Below are positions 10,073-20,346 of a DNA stretch of 64,000 nucleotides, piece by piece; within the stretch, counting starts at the first letter, position 1; each line of letters opens with the position of its first letter. The DNA is from Symbiodinium natans (Eukaryota; Sar; Dinophyceae; Suessiales; Symbiodiniaceae). Made by a program: the position numbers and the translations under genes. The stretch is from positions 307,961-371,960 of the forward strand of contig CAJNDS010000746.1 of assembly GCA_905221605.1 (NCBI GenBank), read 5' to 3'. The notes below the pieces were generated by a model. It made no database searches and was not told the origin of the DNA. It worked only from the letters and a program-made list of their open reading frames with translations.

Positions 10073-10474
10073 GTTTAGGATTTAGGGTTTAGGGTTAGGG
10101 TTTAGGGTTTGGGGTTTAGGGTTTAGGGTTTCGGGTTTATGGGTTAGGGTGTAGGCTTTAGGGCTTTAGGGTTTTAGGGTTTTTTGGGTTTTAGGGTTTT
10201 AGGGTTTCAGGGTTTTAGGGCTTAGGGTCTGGGCGGGCTGGGGTCTACGTTTAGGACTTGACATTGACATCCCACGGCCCTGATCGATATCTTGGGGCAT
10301 TGACCCTTTTGTGCTGTCCGCTGGCCCAAACACACACAGAGTAGGCTTGTGATTTTTCCTTGAGTCGGCTGTGATAGCCCTGAGCATTGCCATCGCAAAC
10401 CGTGAACCCTAATCCTCAACCCCAAACCTGAAATCCTAAACCCTAAACCCTAAACCCTAGAAACCCTAAACGCC

Positions 10475-10553
10475 GTAGCCCAGTAACCATATTCAATAAT
10501 GGTAACCACTCTCGGGTCTTAAACAAAAAATGCAAAGGGATGCCACTGGGCCC
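10475..10553. mobile_element. family C MITE, decayed
   Basis: GTAGCCCAGTAACCAT at the left, GGATGCCACTGGGC at the right: the family C ends (TTGGTAGCCCAGTAACC and its inverse) with losses. Confidence 0.55.
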
Positions 10554-10984
10554 CAAAACCCAAAACCCAACACCCACAACCCAAAACCCCAAACCCGAAA
10601 CCCGAAACCCTAAACCCTAAACCCCAACTCCAAGGCTTTCCTGCCTGGCCGGCGTTGCGCCCGCCACGCCTCCCACCTGCTAGTCGCTGCTGTGCCGGCT
10701 CAGGGCTTTGGGCTTGGGGCTTTTAGGGTTTAGGGTTTAGGGTTTAGGGTTTAGGGATTGGGGGGTTAGGGTCGAGGAGTTTAGGGTTTAGGGTCTAGGA
10801 TTTCGGCGGTTTAGGGCTTCGGGTTTGGGTGGGCTTTTGGGGCTTGAGGTTTGGGGAGCAGGGTGTAACTTGAGAAGTTCGCTGTGAAGCGACAACCTGA
10901 AAGCCCCAACCGCGAAGGCTTTAACCCTAAATACACCGAAACACCCGAAACACCCTCTGAACCTGTAGGGTCCTTCAGGGTGTA

Positions 10985-11190
10985 GGGTTGGGTTTAGGGT
11001 TTAGGGTTTAGGGTTTAGGGGGGGGGGGGGGGGGGGTGGGGTCAAGGGCTCCCTTAGCTTTCCTAAGGTTCCCTAGGTACCCACCCCTCCATGAACCCCC
11101 CCCTTCAGGACCCCATAATGAAATAGACCCTAAACCCTAAACCCTAAACCCCAAACCCTAAACCCTAAACCTTAAACTTAAACCCTAAGC
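10985..11190. repeat. TTTAGGG tract, poly-G run, then CCCTAAA tract
   Basis: TTTAGGG units run straight into a G-run (11018-11036); about 90 bp later the orientation is reversed (CCCTAAA, 11128-11170). Confidence 0.85.
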
Positions 11191-11345
11191 TCGAAACTGT
11201 CAACAGGATTAGAGCCCCATGGTAATCTACCCTAAAGCCCCTGTAACATGTTCCCACATGTCATCCTCACAAACCCAACAAGAGAAAATGCAATATCTCG
11301 CCAGGGCCTATTTGGTTTTTATTTCGGTTAAGGGTTTAAGTCCCC

Positions 11346-11428
11346 AAACCCTAAACCCTAAACCCTAAACCCTAAACCCAAAACCCTAAACCCTAAACCC
11401 TAAACCCTAAACCCTAAACCCTAAACCC
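11346..11428 (-). repeat. CCCTAAA array, about 12 copies
   Basis: Perfect apart from one CCCAAAA unit. Confidence 0.95.
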
Positions 11429-11693
11429 CGAATTAAGATTTAGGATTAGGGTCTAGGGCTCGCAATTGAACCGACAAGTTGCACATGCCCGGAAAGCACA
11501 GAAGAGTCTACAGCAGGGCGAAGGAGAGAGGAACAAACTGACAAGGGAAACCCCAAACCCTGACAACCTAAACCCAAAACCCTAAACCCCAAGCCCTAAA
11601 CCCCAAGCCCTCAACCCTAAACCCCAAGCCCTAAACCTAAAAAACGAACCCCTTAAGCCTCCTAAACCTTCCAGCTTTAGGTTTACGCCGTAT

Positions 11694-11862
11694 CTTGGTA
11701 GCCCAGTAAACCATATTGCAATAAGGGCATCCATTTTTTTGGCTGGTTACTTTCTAAGGGAACCTTAACTCCTAAACCCTCAACCCTCAACCCAAAACCC
11801 TAAACCCTAAACCCTAAACCCTAGGCCAAACAAGTTGTAAAGGGTACCACTGGGCTACCAAG
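11694..11862. mobile_element. family C MITE interrupted by a telomere tract
   Basis: Left end CTTGGTAGCCCAGTAAACC and right end TACCACTGGGCTACCAAG are an inverted pair. Intact family members are about 112 bp (for example 29097-29208); this one is 169 bp because about 58 bp of CCCTAAA-type DNA (11766-11824) sits in the middle. Confidence 0.75.
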
Positions 11863-11910
11863 GTATTGGGCTGCCGACGTCTGCGGAGCGGCTCCCTTCG
11901 GCGATCTTGT

Positions 11911-12034
11911 TCAGTAGCTCGGGCCTAGCTCTCCACAATTGAGGGGTTTAGGGTTTAGGGTTTAGGGTTTAGGGTTTAGGGTTTAGGGTTTAGGGTTTTT
12001 TTCAGGAGGTCGGGCCTAGCTCTCGACAATTGAG
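11911..12034 (+). repeat. TTTAGGG array flanked by a 33-bp direct duplication
   Basis: 11911-11943 and 12002-12034 are the same 33-base sequence (shared core CGGGCCTAGCTCTC, then ACAATTGAG) with three mismatches, on either side of about eight perfect TTTAGGG units (11944-11997). Confidence 0.85.
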
Positions 12035-12039
12035 GGTTA

Positions 12040-12310
12040 TAGGGCGTTTACGGGCTTTTTAGATGCACTAAAAAACAGTTCGCGACGATTTGGGGTTTTA
12101 GGGTTTTAGGGTTTATAGGGTTTATAGGGTTTTAGGTTTTTTTTTTTTTTTTTTACGATTTTGGGGTCTTAGGGCTTTTACTGATTTAGAGTGTTAGGGC
12201 TTTTAGGGTTTTTTTTTGGGATCATAGGGATTATAGGAGTTTATAGGGTTTATAGGGCATATAGGAGTTTATAGGGTTTATAGGAGTTTATAGGAGTTTG
12301 TAGGAAGGTC
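12040..12310 (+). repeat. TTTATAGGG variant tract
   Basis: Units such as TTTATAGGG, TTTATAGGA and TTTTAGGG of 8-9 bp, with a T-run at 12138-12153. No gene. Confidence 0.75.
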
Positions 12311-12476
12311 TTAGGGTTTTAGCGTTTAGGGGTGAGGCCTCAGTTGAGGTTCACCCTGAGCTCATAGGCCCTGCGCGGTTTGGGGTTTAGGGTTTAGGGT
12401 TTAGGGTTTAGGGGTTAGGGTTTAGGGTTTAGGGTTCAGGGTTGGCTTAAGTCAGATTTGGCTTGTGAGAGTCCCT

Positions 12477-12577
12477 GGTTTCTCCAATAACCAAAAGGAA
12501 AAACAAGCTTAAACTTTATTATGCCTACTAAAGAAGCAAACCCAAAAAGTTTAAAGTTCGACCATTGGCTAACTAAG
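12477..12577. mobile_element. family H MITE
   Basis: Shares CTCCAATAACCAAAAGGAAA, AAACTTTATTATGCC and AAACCCAAAAAGTTTAA with 7917-8020; its ends are eroded. Confidence 0.6.
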
Positions 12578-12747
12578 TTCTTGCGCTCGGACTTCGTAAG
12601 CCCCTGATGTATGAAACACAGACCCTAAATTCTGAGCACTCAACACCAAAAACACCACCAAACCCTAAATCCTGCAACCCCGAACCCGAAACAACCGACA
12701 CCACAGCCCTTAACTTAGACTAGGCCCGCATACATTAGTAGTACTTT

Positions 12748-12818
12748 TACCCTAAACCCTAAACCCTAAACCCTAAACCCTAAACCCTAAACCCTAACCC
12801 CTAAACCCTAAACCCTAT
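12748..12818 (-). repeat. CCCTAAA array, about 10 copies
   Basis: One unit lacks two bases (CCCTAACC); otherwise perfect. Confidence 0.95.
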
Positions 12819-12896
12819 ACTGAAGAGGGAACAGAGCGGCCAGGATGCACCCTAAACTCTAAATCCTAAACCCTAAGCTGTATACCCTAAGCCCTA

Positions 12897-13008
12897 GGGG
12901 CCTTAATAATTAGAATAGGGTTTTGGGGGTTTGTTCTAGTATACTTGCAAAGGGACCATAATTATAAGGGAAGACTATTAGCAACTATTCCGACCCCTAT
13001 ATTATACA
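12897..13008. mobile_element. family I MITE
   Basis: Left part GGGGCCTTAATAATTAGAAT, then AGGGTTTTGGGGG; right part ATTCCGACCCCTATATTAT. The same order is seen at 55.6 kb and 59.9 kb. Confidence 0.6.
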
Positions 13009-13403
13009 TCCAAAGCTTAAATCGCAACTATTAAGCACTCGTTTGCACGCCCGGCACAAAACCCGAAACGAAACCGTGAACCCTCTACCTTAGACGTATA
13101 GCCTTAGACAAGAACCCTAAACCTAAACCCCCCCCAACTTTAAACCTTAAGCCTGAAGCCGCTAACCCTATTAAAACGTGCAATCCAAACCCCTTAACCC
13201 TCAACCCTCAAACGTCCTAAACCTTCAACCTCGATCCCTACCAAAGACGAGGCAAGTTGCATTCCACCCAACTTCTCTCCCGCAGAAAGTGGTCTTTCAA
13301 GGGTCTATGGTTTAGGGGTCAGGGGACTGTGCAAGGCTCTGAAATCACAAGACTCACACTGTTGCTGTTTGTTGTTGTATGTTGTTGTTGATAGTGTTAT
13401 TGC

Positions 13404-13468
13404 CCTAAACCCTAACCCTAAACCCTAAACCCTAAACCCTAAAACCTAAACCCTAAACCCTAAACCCT
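13404..13468 (-). repeat. CCCTAAA array
   Basis: About nine units. To its left is a (GTT)n-rich patch (13362-13390). Confidence 0.93.
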
Positions 13469-13486
13469 TTCTAGTTGATCATCCCT

Positions 13487-13570
13487 AGTACGGGGAAGTC
13501 CTTGAATCGCCATGTGCTGGTGACGCGCCCCAGCATGACGGAGCGGCCATCGACGCCACCAGTTAAGATC
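13487..13570 (-). other. GC-rich island, possible coding scrap
   Basis: Sits between two CCCTAAA tracts. The minus strand reads ILTGGVDGRSVMLGRVTS then TWRFKDFPVL. About 28 codons, protein-like, no family. Confidence 0.3.
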
Positions 13571-13674
13571 CCCTAAACCCTAAACCCTAAACCCGAAACC
13601 CTAAACCCAGGGCTCGCATGGTCTGCTTTGACTCTCCGCAAAACCGGCAGACCAGTCCTTGGATAGTCGACCCA

Positions 13675-13775
13675 AAGGGTCCATGTACCTCTATAGTATA
13701 CACTTAGGCCCTAAAGGGGTTCCTATTTAGTAGCTTTAGGGCCCAAGTGTATACTATAAGGGTACATGGACCCTT
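13675..13775. mobile_element. family A MITE, complete
   Basis: AAGGGTCCATGTACC at the left is perfectly inverted at the right (GGTACATGGACCCTT). Sub-terminal TAGTATACACTTAGGCCC also pairs with GGGCCCAAGTGTATACTA, so almost the whole 101 bp folds into a hairpin. Confidence 0.85.
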
Positions 13776-14480
13776 AGGGCGAATTCTACCAACACCGCAT
13801 CGAGTTCTTTGCTCAAATCTAGACCTGTTGCTCGACGACCCCGCCATAGCGTTGGCATCCTTCTGGCTGAACCACACCCGGGTGGACTTGCAGAGACCCA
13901 ATACTCAGGGCTTGTGGGGGTTACAGGGCTTCTTGGTGTTATAGGGTCCATGAGCTTTAGGGTTTAGGGTTTGGTTGTACAGGGTTCGTTGGTTTTGTAA
14001 GGCCTGCGGCTGGGCTTTACGGTTTCAAGGCGCATGGTGTCTGTTGAGCTCCTGGGGCTTGGTTCAGGACGTAGGGGTTTAGGGTTTAGGCTTTAGGGTT
14101 TAGGGTTTAGGGTTTAGGGTTCAAACAAAGCAAGTTGGGGATCAGGAAAGCAGGTGGCGAGCTTGTGTTTGTGGGACGTACAAGCAAGTCCACAGTTTTT
14201 CGGGCTTGGAGCGCAGGGTTTGTGCAACCCCTTCTGTGTCGCAGGCTCTGTTCTGCGAAGGCTCTAAACCCCAAAACCCTAAACCCTAAACCCTAAACCC
14301 TAAACCCTAAACCTTAAACCCCAAAGCCTCGACTTCAGGTAAACCAGGACACGCTAAGTCTGGGGCAGCACACCTTGTGCTTTCTTGCCTTGCGCAGGCA
14401 ATCACACTTTCTTGGGGTGTAGGGTTTAGGGTCCAGAGTTGTGGTTTGGCGTAGATCCGATGGATGAAGTCCCTGACTAA

Positions 14481-14586
14481 CTTAGTTGCTGAGTACCCCG
14501 GGCCAAAAGAAAAGTTCACCTTTCAACTAACTATGGTAGGATTATATGTACCCCAAAGGTTAAAGGCTACCTACTCAGCTACTAAG
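14481..14586. mobile_element. family K MITE
   Basis: CTTAGTTGCTGAGTA and TACTCAGCTACTAAG are an inverted pair with one mismatch over 15 bp. Interior AAAGGTTAAAGGCTACCTAC is shared with 57246-57349. Confidence 0.75.
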
Positions 14587-14855
14587 CTATACAAAAACAG
14601 ACCCACTAAACACCAGCCCTAAAAACCGCATAAACAGCCCTAAACCCTAAACCCTAAACCCTAAACCCCTAAGCCCGAAAAGCCGCAGAAACAGCAAACA
14701 CAACGCCACACCAGGAGCCCCATTGCCCGACAACGCTCCAAGGCTTGGCTGGCATTTAAACCCCGGTTTAGGGTTTAGGGTTTAGGGTACGACTGGCTCT
14801 CCGTATACAGCTGCTGGCATGGCCATCTTGCAGTGCTACCGTCTGCCAAACAGGC

Positions 14856-14931
14856 CTAAACCCTAAACCCTAAACCCTAAACCCTAAACCCCAAACCCTA
14901 AACCCTAAACCCTAAACCCTAAACCCTAAAC
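14856..14931 (-). repeat. CCCTAAA array, 11 copies
   Basis: One CCCCAAA unit, otherwise perfect. Confidence 0.95.
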
Positions 14932-15041
14932 CCAGCAGAGGCCCCCCTACCCACCCCCACCCCCACCCCCAACGAAAAAAACAAGATTTCGCCTGTACGT
15001 TTCGCGCCGAAGAGCTGCTCCCGCTCCAGCGCCTGGACAAT

Positions 15042-15198
15042 CCCCAAAGAGCCCAATATCCCTTAACTAAGGTTTAGGGTTTAGGGTTCAGGGTTCAGGG
15101 GTCCAGGGTGTAGGGTTTAAACAGGGTTTAGGGTTTATACCTTACGCCATATTAAGGGCCCCTATATCATTATAAAGGGGTATTGGGCTCTCTGGGTC
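15042..15198. mobile_element. family F MITE interrupted by a telomere tract
   Basis: Left end CCCCAAAGAGCCCAATAT, right end TATTGGGCTCTCTGGG. Intact copies are about 113 bp (32.8 and 33.0 kb). Here 15071-15138 is TTTAGGG/TTCAGGG DNA placed after the left arm. Confidence 0.75.
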
Positions 15199-15241
15199 CG
15201 GGGTTTGGTTTTAGAGGGACACAACCGCTTGGAGTTGATGC

Positions 15242-15398
15242 GGTTTAGGGTTTAGGGTTTAGGGTTAGGGTTTAGGGTTTAGGGTTTAGGGTTTAGGGTT
15301 TAGGGTTTAGGGTTTAGGGTTTAGGGTTTAGGGTTTAGGGTTTAGGGTTTAGGGTTTAGGGTTTAGGGTTTAGGGTTTAGGGTTTAGGGTTTAGGGTT
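15242..15398 (+). repeat. longest perfect TTTAGGG array, about 22 copies
   Basis: Apart from one 6-bp unit (TTAGGG) near the start, the units are identical. Such purity suggests it is recent. Confidence 0.98.
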
Positions 15399-15959
15399 CC
15401 GGGTTCAGGGTTTAGAGTACGTAGAGGGTTTGGGGTTTAGGGTTAGTTGGGTTTGGATCGTTTGCTTTCGGGCTTGCTGCTTGTATTAAGGCTTGTTGGG
15501 GTTGAGCCTAAACCGTAACCGACGTCCCCACCTAAACCCTAAGTCCTGAACCCCAAGCCCTGCAGCTTCTCCCTAATCCCTACACGCTAAACCCGAAGCC
15601 CTGCAGGTTCTAAACCCTAAACCCTGCACCCTAAACCCTAAACCCGAAACCCTAAACCCCAAACCCCAAACCCTAAACCCTAAGGCCCACAGGTTTTTGC
15701 AAAAGAGCGCTGCGCTGGGGCACCCACGTGAGGATACACTTGCCAGATGTAGAACCTTACCGAGGAGCTGCAGTTCACGAACACGCGACTCGAGAAACCC
15801 CCAGTGCCTCGACCCTGAGGGGGTTTAGGGTTTAGGGCTAGGGTTTAGGGTTTGGGGCTTAGGGTTTAGGGAAACTTAAACCTTAACCCAAAATCCCTGA
15901 ACCCTCAATCGGAGCCCAAGCCCCACTTGTAGGGTTTGCAGTGGGGTTCAAGCTTTAGG

Positions 15960-16445
15960 GGTGGAAGATCGGCACTAAAATAATCAAGATACATACAGAA
16001 GCAAGCCCAAAACACACGAAACATGAGGGTCGGAATAAATACCAATAATATTCCTTATGGTCAATTTATACATATACTTTTCCAAACCCCAAACCCTATT
16101 CTAAATATTCAGGCCCCTATGTTGCATACATACATTTCTGAGACACCATATGTGAGGAGTTCAGCTGGGGGACCTTGCAGAGCCTCAAGCACAAGCAAGC
16201 CAGGTCATCGCATCCCAACCCTTCACAGCACGAACAGATGAGAAGCTTTCAGCAGCGAGCTAGCGTTCAGCACTTGCAGCCTCAAGACTCCGATACGGGG
16301 TGTACGATCATCAGGGGACCCCGAAAATACACTCCCCCCAAATAGTAGCTTATATATAACAAGGACCCAGTAAGGTACCCCAATTTCGGAAACCACAACC
16401 TCAAAAAACAAAAAGATTGTAGGCTGCTAGCAACGGCTCATCTGA
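15960..16445. other. unique AT-rich stretch with family J MITE
   Basis: No gene supported. 16296-16395 is a reverse-orientation family J element (ends near GGGGACCCCGAAAATA and CCCCAATTTCGGAAACC). The rest has no repeat I can identify. Confidence 0.45.
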
Positions 16446-16527
16446 TCTCGAGCGAGGAAGGGCGAGGAGCGCGACCGGGTGGTGTGTGGGTAGCCCTACT
16501 CCCAAGACCCTGAAGCCCCAACTCTGG

Positions 16528-16658
16528 GGGGTAGTTCCATGGTCCCTTAGCAAAGGCCATTGAAAGGATACCCTATACAGATGAAGGGCCCATACATCAG
16601 GACCCTTTAAAGGAGGTTACGGACCATATTTAGGGCCCGTGAAAATTATCCTCAGACC
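16528..16658. mobile_element. family B MITE
   Basis: GGGGTAGTTCCATGGTCCC at the left; AAGGAGGTTACGGACCATAT and GGGCCCGTGAAAATTATCC at the right. The ends are imperfectly inverted (CATGGTCCC against GGGACCAT in other copies). Confidence 0.6.
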
Positions 16659-16974
16659 AACCCCATATCCTCAACCGTAGACTAGGCCGGAGGCCCGACC
16701 TTAAAATTTGCAGAGGTTGTGCCTACACTCTGAGCGTTGGTTAAACGGACCCCGGAAACACTAGAAACCCTAAAACACAGAAACGCCAAACCGTAAACCC
16801 CCAAAATCCTAACACCCTATAAGCCCAGGAAACCCTCCTCCTGCCCATGAATCCGGAAGCGGCCATTGATCAAACAGAACAAAACTAAGCCCTGATCCGA
16901 AGCCCCGGCTTAGGCGTGTAGGGTTAAGGTTTATAGGGTTTAGGGCTCCCCAAAAAAGGGAGAAAACGACATGG

Positions 16975-17068
16975 GCACCACTGGCGGTCCTTGAGCAATC
17001 CGAGATCCCAGCGCCCGCGCTGGAGGTGCCTCAGGCACTGCGTCGGCTTCGAAGCCTGGTTTGGGATA
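16975..17068 (+). other. GC-rich island, possible coding scrap
   Basis: One plus frame reads APLAVLEQSEIPAPALEV then PQALRRLRSLVWDMPG up to the next TTTAGGG tract. About 31 codons, protein-like, unassigned. Confidence 0.3.
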
Positions 17069-17073
17069 TGCCC

Positions 17074-17213
17074 GGTTTAGGGTTTAGGGTTTAGGGTTAG
17101 GGTTTAGGGTTTAGGGTTTGGGGTTTGGGGTTTGGGGTTTGGGGTTTGGGGTTTGGGGTTTGGGGTTTGGGGTTTGGGGTTTGGGGTTTGGGGTTTGGGG
17201 TTTAGGGGTTTTG
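17074..17213 (+). repeat. TTTAGGG then 13 or so TTTGGGG units
   Basis: A sharp switch from TTTAGGG to homogeneous TTTGGGG (about 17116-17205). Confidence 0.95.
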
Positions 17214-17831
17214 GGGGTTTTGGGGGTTTAGCGGCTTTAGGGTTTAAGGCTTATTGGGTTTAGGGTTTGGGGCATTGCGGCACTCGGGCTTCGGGATATA
17301 AAGCTTAGAGCTTGGGGGGGGGTTTAGCGTGTTTAGCGTGTAGGCGTAAAGTTGTCCCACTAAATTGGGGGGGGGGGGGTCTTCGGGGATTGTATGGCTT
17401 GGTGCTTAGGGTTGGGGGTAACTAAAACCCTCAAAACCTTCAACCGAAAACCCTCGAAACCCTCAAAACCCCCTAGCTAGCCCCTAAACTTTTAAACCCT
17501 CAAAACCCCCTAAACCCTAAACCCTCAAAACCCCAGTTTGCAACTTCGGGCCCCCGGTTTTTTTGGTATTTGAGGACTACTTATGGCTAGCCTATGAATC
17601 AAAGGGCGCCCTTTTTGGGTCTAAAGGGGCCTTCAAAAGGTAGCCTTACACGGAAAGAAGGGCCATAAACCCTAAACCCTAAACCCTAGCCCCTGAACCC
17701 TAAACCCCAAAACCCCAAAACCCCTTACACCCCAAACCCTAAACTCTTAACCCCTGAACCCTAAACCCTAAACTCATGGGATTCTACGTTGGGCCCCTGG
17801 GGTGGTACCCTTGGGCTTGGGGGCACCGTTT

Positions 17832-18158
17832 CTAAAGATCCTCGAAGGCAATACAAGGGCCATATGAGGCGTGTAGTAAGGACGATACGCCCTTGCTGTC
17901 CTTGGCCACCCACTCCACCAAGCCCTTCAGCCTGGTCGCCAACTCCCGCGCCCACCCGCTCAAACAAATCCCGCAGGCTGTCACTGCCCTCGATGCGGAG
18001 GAACGGAGGAACCGGTACGCTTGGAGTTCTTCCATCCGGAGCTCGACCCTGTCCAGACGGTCTCCCATACTGCCCTGTTCCTGTTCCAGGGTGTCACGGG
18101 CTTTTCCAACTCTTCCGAACTTTCGTTTTCGTTGAGCTTCCGCCATGAGAGGCACCAC
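17832..18158 (-). CDS. possible 108-codon coding exon with coiled-coil start
   Basis: A minus-strand frame starts MVPLMAEAQRKRKFGRVGKA and continues through ARDTLEQEQGSMGDRLDRVE and LRMEELQAYRFL, a stretch with heptad-like L/V spacing typical of a coiled coil. It then reads through a Cys-containing segment and WARELATRLKGLVEWVAKDS to a stop. The ATG lies a short way inside a telomere-free island of about 400 bp; the nearest tracts start at 18185 and end near 17775. Composition differs clearly from telomere-derived frames. It could be an intact small gene, the first exon of a longer one, or a captured scrap. No family recognised. The next minus-strand frame is also long (17967-17761), so a frameshift or splice near 17.9 kb cannot be excluded. 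Confidence 0.35.
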   Translation of the reverse strand: MVPLMAEAQRKRKFGRVGKARDTLEQEQGSMGDRLDRVELRMEELQAYRFLRSSASRAVTACGICLSGWARELATRLKGLVEWVAKDSKGVSSLLHASYGPCIAFEDL

Positions 18159-18184
18159 GCGAAGATGGCTGGGAACACACGGAG

Positions 18185-18263
18185 ACTAAACCCTAAACCC
18201 TAAACCCTAAACCCTAAACCCTAAACCCTAAACCCTAAAAGACTAAACCCTAAACCCTAAACC
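18185..18263 (-). repeat. CCCTAAA array
   Basis: About ten units with a GACTAAACCCT junction repeated at 18184 and 18240. Confidence 0.95.
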
Positions 18264-18489
18264 CAAGTGTGCGAAACGAAAAGAAAGCCGCATCCAGCGA
18301 GCTCAGTGCACATGCGAGGGCTACGTCCCTAAACCTCTTCGGGGTGCAACCTTATAGGGGTACCAGTCTCAACCCCTTGATATGGTGATTTCTGTGAATT
18401 GTTGGTCCCTTTTGTGGTCCTGATCGTAAGGCGGCCCCTCTTATTAGGTTACGCAAAAAGGGGCCACAATTTTGAGAAGTGTCCATATA

Positions 18490-19115
18490 TACCCGAAACC
18501 ATAAAACCCTAAACCCCTAAACCCTATAGACCCCTAAACCCTAAACCCCTAGCCCCTAAACCCTTTAAACCCAGACACCCCAAAACCCTAAACCCTAAGC
18601 CCTTGAACCCCTAAACCCCTACAGCCCCAAAATCCTAGATCCCTAAACCCTTAAACCCCAAAACCCCAAATACCTAAACCCCTAAACCCCAAACCCTTAA
18701 TTCCCAAACCCAAAGCCTCCAAACTCTAAACCCCTAGGCGGTTAAACAACTAAACCCTAGAGCCCCAAAACCCTAAATCCCTAAACCCTCGCACACCCAA
18801 CCCCCTAAACCCTAAGCCCCTAAACCCTAAACCCTTAAACCCCTAAACCCCTAAAACCCCTAAACCCCTAAACACCTAAACCCCCTAACCCCCCTAACCC
18901 CCCTAACCCCCCTAACCCCCCTAAACCCCTAAACCCCTAAACCCCTAAACCCCTAAACCCCTAAACCCCTAAACCCCTAAACCCCTAAACCCCTAAACCC
19001 CTAAACCCCTAAACCCCTAAACCCCTAAACCCGCTAAACCCTAAACCCTAAGCCCTAAGCCCTAAACCCTAAACCCTAAACCCCCTAAGCCCCAAACCCT
19101 AAACCCTAAACTAAA
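18490..19115 (-). repeat. 626-bp CCCCTAAA (8-mer) array
   Basis: Largest telomere-derived block here. Units are mostly CCCCTAAA, with a perfect run at about 18930-19030, and a short CCCCCTAA sub-run at 18885-18920. The left part is degenerate and the right end reverts to the 7-mer. An 8-mer array of this size cannot be straightforward telomerase product of the TTTAGGG template. Confidence 0.93.
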
Positions 19116-19134
19116 CCCTCAAGCTTAAACCTTC

Positions 19135-19215
19135 TTCTCCGGCGGCCTTCTGGCGCATCTGTCGACTCAAACGGCTTTGGGAGGCCGTTGACGGCTGCGT
19201 GCAGGGCCTGCTTGG
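19135..19215 (-). other. GC-rich island between opposite telomere tracts
   Basis: Minus frame SKQALHAAVNGLPKPFESTD then APEGRRR; 80 bp between CCCTAAA (left) and TTTAGGG (right). Possible coding scrap. Confidence 0.25.
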
Positions 19216-19218
19216 AGG

Positions 19219-19318
19219 GTTTAGGGTTTAGGGTTTAGGGTTTAGGGTTTAGGGTTTAGGGTTTAGGGTTTAGGGTTTGGGGTTTGGGTTTTGGGGTTTG
19301 GGGTTTAGGGTTTAGGGT
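19219..19318 (+). repeat. TTTAGGG array abutting a MITE
   Basis: About 14 units, some TTTGGGG. It replaces the left terminus of the family G element that starts at 19318. Confidence 0.93.
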
Positions 19319-19446
19319 ACTTATTAACCACTTATTGCTGTACTTGCAACTGTACGTAGAACCATATTAGGGCACTTAAAAAGGGGCTGATAAGTGGGTT
19401 ATAAGTACAGTTATAAATGGTTAATAAGTACCATGAACCTCCAAGT
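19318..19446. mobile_element. family G MITE, left end lost to telomere tract
   Basis: Right end GGTTAATAAGTACCATGAAC plus CTCCAAGT; left has GGTACTTATTAACC, its inverse. The outer left bases (ACTTGGAGGTTCAT in other copies) are absent where the TTTAGGG tract begins. Confidence 0.7.
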
Positions 19447-19745
19447 GCCCACGGAGTAATTCGTGTCCCCCCCAATTCAGGGGCCATGTAACAACCCTAG
19501 TTAAGGGTCTAGGGCTTAGGGTTTAGGGTCTATAGTTTTTGGGTTTCAGGGTTTCAGGCTTTAGGGTCTATAGGTTTCAATAGTTGCTAAGGGTTTAGGG
19601 GTTTCAGGGTTTAAAACCCTAACCCTGAACCCCACACCCTCAAACCCTAAACCCTGAGGAGACGACCTATAACACCGCCGAAGATGGCAGCGTGACTAGG
19701 GCAAGGTGCCCGGACGCCTCCACGTGAGCTTCCTGTTGCACATGT

Positions 19746-20012
19746 TCATATCTTCTTTGTCGAAAAAGATTTAGAGCCATCATCCTCGTTCTCATCGGAG
19801 CCATGTGAGACAACTGTCTCTCGCGCGCGCGCAATGCAGAAAAATAATTTCCCCGTTCTTGGCTCCGGCAGAAATTCTGCCGGTGGTGTCCGTGGCACAA
19901 CAATGTAGAAGCAACAGAAGCTTGCAGCATCTTGCAGCTGCACCAAACCATAAACCACAAAACTGCCCAGAGAATGGCCAAAAGTCAGAATGTCTTGGTC
20001 TGGCTCCGCCAC
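19746..20012 (-). pseudogene. alpha/beta-hydrolase (thioesterase-like) scrap
   Basis: The 88-codon minus frame begins MAEPDQDILTFGHSLGSFVV and continues YGLVQLQDAASF. The core F11-G12-H13-S14-L15-G16 matches the GxSxG nucleophile elbow of thioesterases and acyl-transfer hydrolases (usually FGHSMG or FGHSLG followed by an aliphatic helix), with S14 as the presumed nucleophile. The catalytic Asp and His that lie 80-150 residues downstream in the family are not found: the frame ends in a low-complexity acidic tail and an overlapping frame (19981-19667) competes. If genuine it is a truncated exon from a polyketide/fatty-acid or lipid hydrolase gene. One motif in a short frame is modest evidence. 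Confidence 0.35.
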
Positions 20013-20177
20013 GCTTTGAGTGAGAAGCGGAAATGCTAGAAGGATAGGGGGTATAGGAGACTTAGGTTACAAGATCTCCATGCTGCCAAACCCTGAGCGA
20101 ACCTGCAGCTGATGTAAGCGACGAGCAGGTGGCTTCTTGCAGAGCAAGCAGAGTTGCAAAGCAACAACTTTGAATCC

Positions 20178-20346
20178 TAAATGGGCATTTCCCGAAATAG
20201 GGGTGCCCCTTTTATACCCCAAATCAAAAAGAAATCCTTTGAAGGGACCCCCCCCCCCCAACAAAAAAAAGAGGGTACCCCAAATTGAAAAGAAATCCCT
20301 TGAAGGGACCCTTTTTCAACAGGGGTACCCCTATTTTTTCGGAAAC
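20178..20346. mobile_element. family J MITE with internal 38-bp duplication
   Basis: Left ATTTCCCGAAATAGGGGTGC and right GGGTACCCCTATTTTTTCGG are inverted. Inside, a 38-bp segment (TACCCCAAATCAAAAAGAAA then TCCTTTGAAGGGACCC) is duplicated around a C-run. Confidence 0.65.
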
